From Helicoverpa zea (taxonomy: Eukaryota; Arthropoda; Insecta; Lepidoptera; Noctuidae), in assembly GCF_022581195.2 (NCBI RefSeq), contig NC_061475.1, positions 186,001-250,000 of the forward strand: DNA of 64,000 bases, read 5' to 3'. Position 1 is the stretch's first letter, and every line of letters starts with the position of its first letter. Below the pieces are notes generated by a model, which worked only from the letters and a program-made list of their open reading frames with translations, had not been told where the DNA came from and ran no database searches. Both the position numbers and the translations under genes were made by a program. Positions 57,226 to 64,000 of the stretch are shown piece after piece.

Positions 57226-58398
57226 ACCAGACGTAACTTCTTTAGCCCTTTATGTTCAAAAATCGTAATATTTCTTTGGGATTTCCTCCCCACTTCCGTG
57301 GATGTTGATGACGTATGTGGTACTGGTATAAGGAACCAGTGCGTCTGTATGTCTGTGAGTAATCTCTGTTCAAGGTCGGTCGCTGACATTTGCCCGAGAG
57401 GAAGTGGCGTGAAAGGCTGGTTGCATGCTTCAGACTTATTTGTGAAGAAAAATTGCAAAGTACCTACCTTTTTATTTTTATTTTATTTATTATTATGTCG
57501 TTTATTACATTCCTGAAAAAAATATCCAAATAAAAATGTTTGCCCAAAAAAAAACATAAAACGCCGAAAAAAACGATACTTTATCGTTGATAATTTTTCC
57601 GTTTAAAAAAAAACATCTTCACCGTAAGTCGTTCATCTACAACCAGCCTAAACCACAATGACGCATACAATTTCTCGAACTGCCCGTCGATACTCGTAAC
57701 GACAATCGCACAACAGTTAATGATAGTCCGCGACTTTTTGTGACGTGATTACAACGTGCATTATTTCGAAGTACGAGTAAAAACATAAGTGGATGAAATG
57801 TATGTAATTTTAATTTGATTGCAGCTGATTGATGAAATGAGCCAATTTACTGCGAATTTATTTTTGTTGTATTTCTGTAGCATTTTTTTGGGAGTTATTA
57901 TGGGCTGTTGAATTGATATTAATGTGCCTATATGATATTAATGTACCTATATGATTTTATGCTTCTCACGGTTTTGATATAATTTAATAATACGAGGTAT
58001 TTATCTGACATTTTCAGAAAAGATTTCAGTCGAGTAAAATACACATTTTGTGTCTGAAATCTCTATTGCTGTAGATGACTTTTAACAGCTGAATCGATTA
58101 AGATTAAGCATATCTAAAAATAGATGAAACCAGCTTACAATTGAAGAAAATCGCATTAAAATCGGTTTATCCTTTTGAGAGCTACACAGAAATAGACACA
58201 CATAGCGCTCAGACTTGTAATACATTATTTTTGAGTCCAGGGATAAAGACACAATTTTTTAAATTGAGATAACTTAGTAACACAATCTATTGCTCCAATG
58301 CTCATCCAACATTCTACTTACCATACTAAAGACTTAACTTACTCTAGCCTACAACCCAGTTAACTGTTATCATGTTTACTAAGAAACAAACCTATTTC
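57226..58398. other. Unassigned DNA
   Basis: The stretch 58,050-58,215 carries words (AAAATCGGTTTATCCTTTTG) typical of a dispersed moth repeat. No gene was seen. Confidence 0.35.
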
Positions 58399-58475
58399 TA
58401 TAAATAGCGGCTCGGGAAAGTAGTCAGTTAGCTATATAACTGGTACATTTTGTTCCGTTGTGCTCGCTTTCCCCG
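58399..58475 (+). promoter_or_regulatory. Candidate TATA/initiator promoter with short noncoding exon
   Basis: TATAAATAG at 58,399-58,407 is followed by TCAGT with the initiator A at 58,426 (27 bases from the TATA start). Fifty bases of untranslated sequence then end in CCCCG before a GTAAGC donor at 58,476. The arrangement fits an insect core promoter. No coding exon was found to the right within the window. Confidence 0.38.
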
Positions 58476-61400
58476 GTAAGCTACAACTTGCAGATTGATC
58501 ATGATTCATGATTACATAGAAGTCAAGATATTTGAATAATGTTACTAAAAATACTAAGGAAGGCCAACTGTATTGGAGTGCAGAAATATTGGAGATAAAA
58601 TGCAGATCAGCGTTAATAATTTAAATGGCTATGTTAATTATTCGTTTTGGAAAAAAGTGAAGAAATAAAATTACAGAATTGATTAAGATTATTATGGTGC
58701 ATTCCTTATTTTAGTATGCGGAGAGAAAAGTTTACTGACGCTTTGTTGGACTTATACATTTTAAGAGAAAAACAACAGATAAACCACTGACAAAGGTGCT
58801 AAAAAACTAGATATGAGGTCGGTAGGTCTTGATGTGGCCACGGTTGAATCTTATAAAAATAATAAGGATTAATGAATCATCCATAAAAACTGCTGCTTAT
58901 ACTTCATACCTAAGTGACAATTCTTGGCAACATTTCCGAAGGACTAAGCCTCGGTCACTGACTTTAAATAAGTCTGAATCATCTTAATAACATGTTTGTT
59001 TGTCTTTCCCTTCAAACGGTTTACCTGCAGTGTCACGTTATTATTGCAGATTTGTATGACGTTCAACATTGGATGATGACGTACAATTCTGTGAGGAAAA
59101 GTCGTGAGGTATTTGAATCACGCATGTTGCGGAAGGAAAACTGGACTGTATGCTTAGTCGTTATTATACTTAATACTCTTTCTTATCAAATGGGAACTTA
59201 GGAAAGGGTCCATACAGCTGTGTGTGAAGTGGGCATGTTTAACTACCCTAGACACAAGTATGTTCCGTCTGGACCCCTTTGTGTTATATAGCCGTAGCGT
59301 TTTTTAAAAAATCCCGTAGTCTTAATAGAAAGTTTGGCTTTAAAGTTCATTAAGCTTCTTTATTTCATGAGATAGAAGAATCTTATTTTTCGTGGTATTT
59401 GTGAGTCACTACAGGAAAGGTTTCCGAGAAATTATTAATATAATTCGCTCCGTTTTTAGTATCAAAACAAAGGATCTAAAAATGGTTTCGCTAAGGTCAC
59501 TGACCATATCGTCTCACAGTTTATTTGTTTAAACTTGATGAAGTATGTTTATGGAACCGGAACTGTTATTCTAATAATTTTGGGATTTCCGTTTTTACTT
59601 TAAATGGATATTTTATATCTACGCTGCCAATTACGTATCATCATCAAATTAGCCATTTTTCAACTCTGTTGGATCTTACAAGAAGTTTCAGTATTATGAA
59701 AATAAATAACCCAATACATAAGTTAATGTCAACTAAACTGACATAATTTATGTATTACTTATGAGTTAATTCATGCTGCCTTTCTTCAAAAAGTCTGGAG
59801 AGTATGTTCAATGATCATCATCAGCCTATAGCAGTCCACTGCTGGACATAGGCCTCTCCAAGTGCACGCCACTGAGATCGATTTTCGGCTTCTCGCATAT
59901 GCAGTTCTTCTCGCAGTATATTCGCAGTATATAATATCACATAAAATTACGTTATCTATTTGAATCCTAGCTAGGTTGTAAGAGATAGATACACTGAGCT
60001 GTATCCTTGCCTATTGTATTAAAACGATATCTTATTTACTTGACGCTATATCGGGTGTGTCGTTCATAATCACATTAAATTAAGTGAGTTAATATACTGA
60101 TTAATATATGTCGATTAACACAAAGAAAAAAGAAAAATACGTAAAAATAAAAAAATGAAATTTTCAAACAAAGTAAATAGAATAAAAATGTGAGAAAATT
60201 GGAACACCATATAAAAGTCAGTCATTACAAACAACTGAAATTCTCCCTTGAAAACTGATTACTGTCAACTGGTCAAAACATTCGATACTCCTAACTTTAA
60301 TTCTGCTTTACTGTAAATTATAAAAACGAAAAATGACTCCTGTGGTTAAACCACTGAATGGATTAGGTTATTTTTTTTTACAATTCGCCATAGAATATCA
60401 TAAAGTATATGCGCTAGGATTTAATGTAATTGTGAACGACACACCCTGTATAGGATTATCTAATACTTAGAGATAAACATTCGCAAGGTATTACCCGACT
60501 TAGACATAAGGTTGTGCTATCTTTCTTAGAGATTAATAACGTTTGAAGACTTTGTGGCTCTGTATTTGTTATATAAAGAGTGTATTACAAAGAGTTTGTG
60601 GCTATGTTACAAACAAACAGTTTGACAGATCAATGCTTGCCGTGGTCAAACCGTGGATGGGTGAAAGCATCTTGGGTCCTCCGTGTTTCAATAGTCAAAA
60701 ATTGGTTGTTGCCAACTGTCACTTGAACATCTTCGGCAGTTGTCAGGACCTAGAAAAGTTACTAAAATGATTTGATAGTTTTAACATTTGCATTATGCTT
60801 TGACTGAATACCATACTGAATAACTATTTCAGTTACTTAGGTGTTGCTATTTGTTTTTGCAGTCAAGATTCTCCCTAAATGAATTTATTTTCGAAAATCC
60901 AGTCCCATCCATCATCATTATCTTGTGCTAATCTGTGCAGTAGATAGTGCTAATATATTTAGCTCGCTATCAGTAACTATCGCATCAGTCTTGAGTGTCA
61001 GCTCAGTGATAGCAAGATATTTGTGTAAGGATGCTTATCATGTTCACACTTGATTCTGTTCAGGAGCTTAGCAGAAAAACGATATTCAAACAAAATGTAG
61101 AATTTTGACCTTTAATAATATATATATATTTGAAACAATGTCTCCGGTTTTCGGCGTTTTGTGGAAAAAGGTCTGATTTATTTTCTATATTAACACTGTA
61201 AAAGTCGAGAACGACGGAGCAGTTTCAATAATTCGGACTTCTAAAATGGTTATTTCGAACTTCGGAATTTTGCCTAAACCCAAACCACTACTCGGAATAC
61301 TAGGCCAAAGCCACAGTAAATTCTTTTGCAAGAAAAAATAGAAGTGACCCTATTTTTTTGCACAATATTGTACGAAGGTATGTCTTGACACTTTGATCTC

Positions 61401-61815
61401 ATCGTGAGAGTACCGCTTACCGCACAATGACTGGATTATCTTAGCAATGTGTGTCACGGATCGAGTACACAATGTATTGTTATAATGAGATAAACTACAT
61501 TTTATTATGTGTTAGTAGGGCTGCCATCGTTCACGAATGTTGCAGTCCAAAAACACTGAACCGACTTGACCGAAATGAAGGTGCGCAGATAGCTTGACCA
61601 TTATTAAGGAAGATTTTTTATCCGGGTGCGGGAAGCAGATCTCTGAAATCTCGGGGGACAGCTAATTGTGTTTTTATAAAAATGTATCTTTATTATTTGA
61701 GTATGGATGAAAGTAATTTAGTATTACAATATTGTGGTCGATTGTGAAGTGTTTACCTCAGTGGCTATTCTGATAAGATAAACAAAATCGCAATAAACCT
61801 TTTTCAATTCATTGT
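58476..61815. other. Unassigned DNA with repeat fragments
   Basis: A LINE-tail fragment lies at 59,815-59,900 (CACTGCTGGACATAGGCCTC), a SINE body fragment at 60,641-60,745, and a degraded Lep1-like piece at 61,550-61,670. No gene was recognised. Confidence 0.4.
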
Positions 61816-61817
61816 TA

Positions 61818-62044
61818 TAGTTCGGCCATTCAGAGAATGCGTTCCTGACACGTCGCGATTGAACTGACGACGTAACTTTGCAATGGCGTTGCAGTTACGA
61901 TAAAAATATTTTTGCTGGTTGTTTACCGTTTTAACAATTGAGGAGCATTAAAACAACATTATTATATCAATAATCAATGAATGTTATTACGTCGTCAGTT
62001 CAATCGCGACGTGTCAGGAACGCATTCTCTGAATGGCCGAACTA
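61818..62044. mobile_element. MITE copy 4, 227 bp
   Basis: Nearly identical to copy 1 over its whole length, with TA on both sides. Confidence 0.88.
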
Positions 62045-62125
62045 TAGTTACCAGTTATCAGGGTATTGCTAATTATTATGAGACATTGTGGGTTAACAAA
62101 ACACATACTTGTCATGAAACACCTG

Positions 62126-62520
62126 GGGCCCGATTCTCCTAAGTTAATAATGTCAAAATCGAATAGAAGTCGAATCGCAATATGATCGCAATAGCAGTTT
62201 TAACCATATCGGGCATTCTGCTACTAATAAAAGACCAATCGTATTCGATTGACATTTAATTGGTGTGCGATTGGTCTGCTATTTTGGTAATTTTGGTCTA
62301 CACGGTAGTTTGCTGTACAATCATTTTGCAATCGTAAATCATTTGCAGACAAAATTATTCATTATTGAATGACAGAAAAGGATAAAAACGTTTATTCCAA
62401 AGAAAAAATAGCGGAATGCCACATACGTTTCAATCGTAATCGAGTCGGGATTGGATCTCAGTCGAATCGAGTCGAACGTGAATCGTATGGCGCTTAAGTA
62501 AAATTAGGAGAATCGGGCCC
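62126..62520. mobile_element. MITE with GGGCCCGATTCTCCTAA ends, 395 bp
   Basis: The inverted ends GGGCCCGATTCTCCTAA / TTAGGAGAATCGGGCCC are flanked by CTG on both sides (62,123-62,125 and 62,521-62,523). A 3-base duplication fits a PIF/Harbinger-type origin, but the class is not proven. The interior is rich in AATCG-type words and noncoding. Confidence 0.72.
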
Positions 62521-62523
62521 CTG

Positions 62524-64000
62524 AACGTATTTTATTAACTACAAATCCCCTGGGTCCGATAAAGTCGTATTTTCCAACAGTATTTTTTCCTATCAGATCT
62601 TAAATCTTGATCTGAAATCAGAAAGTCTAACGTCATAATTCTTATAAGGGACATCAAACTATCAAGTGAAGAAGTCAGATATCAGTTACCAGTTAAACTC
62701 CAACACATAAGTATCTGAAAAGAGAAACCTGTATCACAGTGGTACTACATACGTTCTCGATCAAAGTTCCACCAATTCCCTCAGGGTGTCCGACCTTCAG
62801 AACTATGTCACTCAGAGGTCTCATTACAATACAATGGAGTTACAGCGAGATATTCATAACGATCTGTTTCGTTTTGTTAGATGCTAATATTGTGAGCAAC
62901 TACATACATAATATCAATGTGAAATTGTTTGGAGTATCGTGGGTGGGTTAAAATACAATACTTGTTCCGGTAACGTACTTCCGAATCACTTCCTACAGTC
63001 CCTAATTATATTATGTAAATGTTTTTTTCTAAATCTCGCTCGCGACTTCAATCGCATCCTGGCAACTCGGTCTCGTAAATGGATAAACAGTGCTTTTTGT
63101 CTTAATCGGTTAAACCATTTTAGCGGGCAAGCGTAAGAAAAACAAAACTTTACATTATAAAGATCAAAAGTGTTTCATCAGAATCACAAAAAGAGTTTGG
63201 TACAAGGCATATTGGAAACAATACGATTACTAGGGCTCCCAATATGTAAGTAACTATAGTAGTTACTAGCCAAACTGACAAATGTAAGCAGAACAATCAA
63301 TGTTATCTCATATTTTCACTATAGTACCCCTTAATAAATCTGTCTGTATGCACAATACAGGAGCATACAAAGCAATACTCGAAGACAATCGCAGACATTT
63401 CTCTTAGTTTCGTAATAATTTCTTTGTTTCTCTGAATGCATTCTCCGCTAGATATCTGTTACCCGACTGCGGAATGTTTTAATAGGCTGTGTCTTCGTTT
63501 GTATCTTGTATTCGTTTTACAAGTGAAATAAGTATGTATCTCATTGAAATTTTATCATTAGATGGAACATTGTTAAGCAATCATCTATATAGACATTGAA
63601 TTCCGGAGTGTTGAAGATACTAGGAAATAGCAGATATAGACTAGCATAAATTAAATTAGAACTGCGAAAATTTTGCTCTTATAACCACATCATGGTTTAA
63701 AACTGTTAGGCGCGTAATGAAAAACTTTAAGGAATCCTGTTTATAATGATATCATAAGAAAATAATTTTAGGCCAAAAAAATCTACCTGTGAATTAATTA
63801 AATGACATTGAGATCATCGATTTTCTTAGGAATTTATCGATGGTGACACCAATACATACTGCTTGAACTATATTTATGGTTATGACTTTATCCTGAATAT
63901 TTGCGTTTCTATATCCTCAGCAAAAAATAAGCCTTATCTTATTTCGTCACCAGTCAACCTGCGCCATCTACCTTTGAATCTTCATAATTATCTAACCCTT
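62524..64000. other. Unassigned DNA to the window end
   Basis: No gene was recognised. The two 65-70 codon frames near 62,739-63,136 lack homology and context. Confidence 0.35.

Noticed and set aside
57085..57516. 143-codon plus-strand frame and its minus-strand counterpart
   Set aside because: The first third is SINE body and the rest has no homology or splice context that I can support.

Overview
This window looks like nuclear DNA of a moth, probably a noctuid-like lepidopteran. The basis is AT-rich sequence with introns, tRNA-derived SINEs and LINE tails of lepidopteran type, and Lep1-type Helitron-like fragments. There is no bacterial gene organisation. The species cannot be read from the sequence.

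Bases 1-28,800 hold one remarkable gene. I find 22 short coding exons, all on the + strand, between 682 and 25,527. Each starts with ATG, encodes 22-62 residues dominated by one hydrophobic helix, and ends at a splice donor (mostly GTAAGT or GTGAGT) in the same phase: whole codons plus one base. Downstream are two exons that fit this phase. Exon 2 (26,390-26,515) encodes a basic stretch and a PPxY motif. Exon 3 (28,232-28,455) encodes a second PPxY motif and a Ser/Thr-rich tail, followed by a 3'UTR and poly(A) signal. The simplest model is a set of alternative promoters and first exons, each supplying a different membrane helix to one constant 116-residue cytoplasmic tail, which would recruit WW-domain proteins such as Nedd4-family ubiquitin ligases. 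At least nine first exons have a GATA site about 40-58 bases upstream of an initiator-like site. A likely 23rd exon at 19,677 has a damaged donor. I do not recognise this locus as a named gene family.

Transposon remains interrupt the array: CR1-like and RTE-like LINE pieces, a SINE, a 2.2-kb composite repeat, and a MITE.

Bases 28,800-64,000 contain no recognisable complete host gene. They hold a 900-codon open frame of a non-LTR retrotransposon with reverse transcriptase and restriction-like endonuclease regions (31,751-34,453), a 5'-truncated relative (42,307-42,525), a nonautonomous hAT element with an R1-like LINE fragment inside it (39,419-40,964), further copies of the long-TIR MITE, SINEs, a Helitron-like element and a second MITE with 3-bp target duplication. 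Candidate noncoding first exons or promoters (38,529; 51,770; 58,399) suggest the right half is intergenic or intronic DNA of neighbouring genes whose coding exons lie outside the window.
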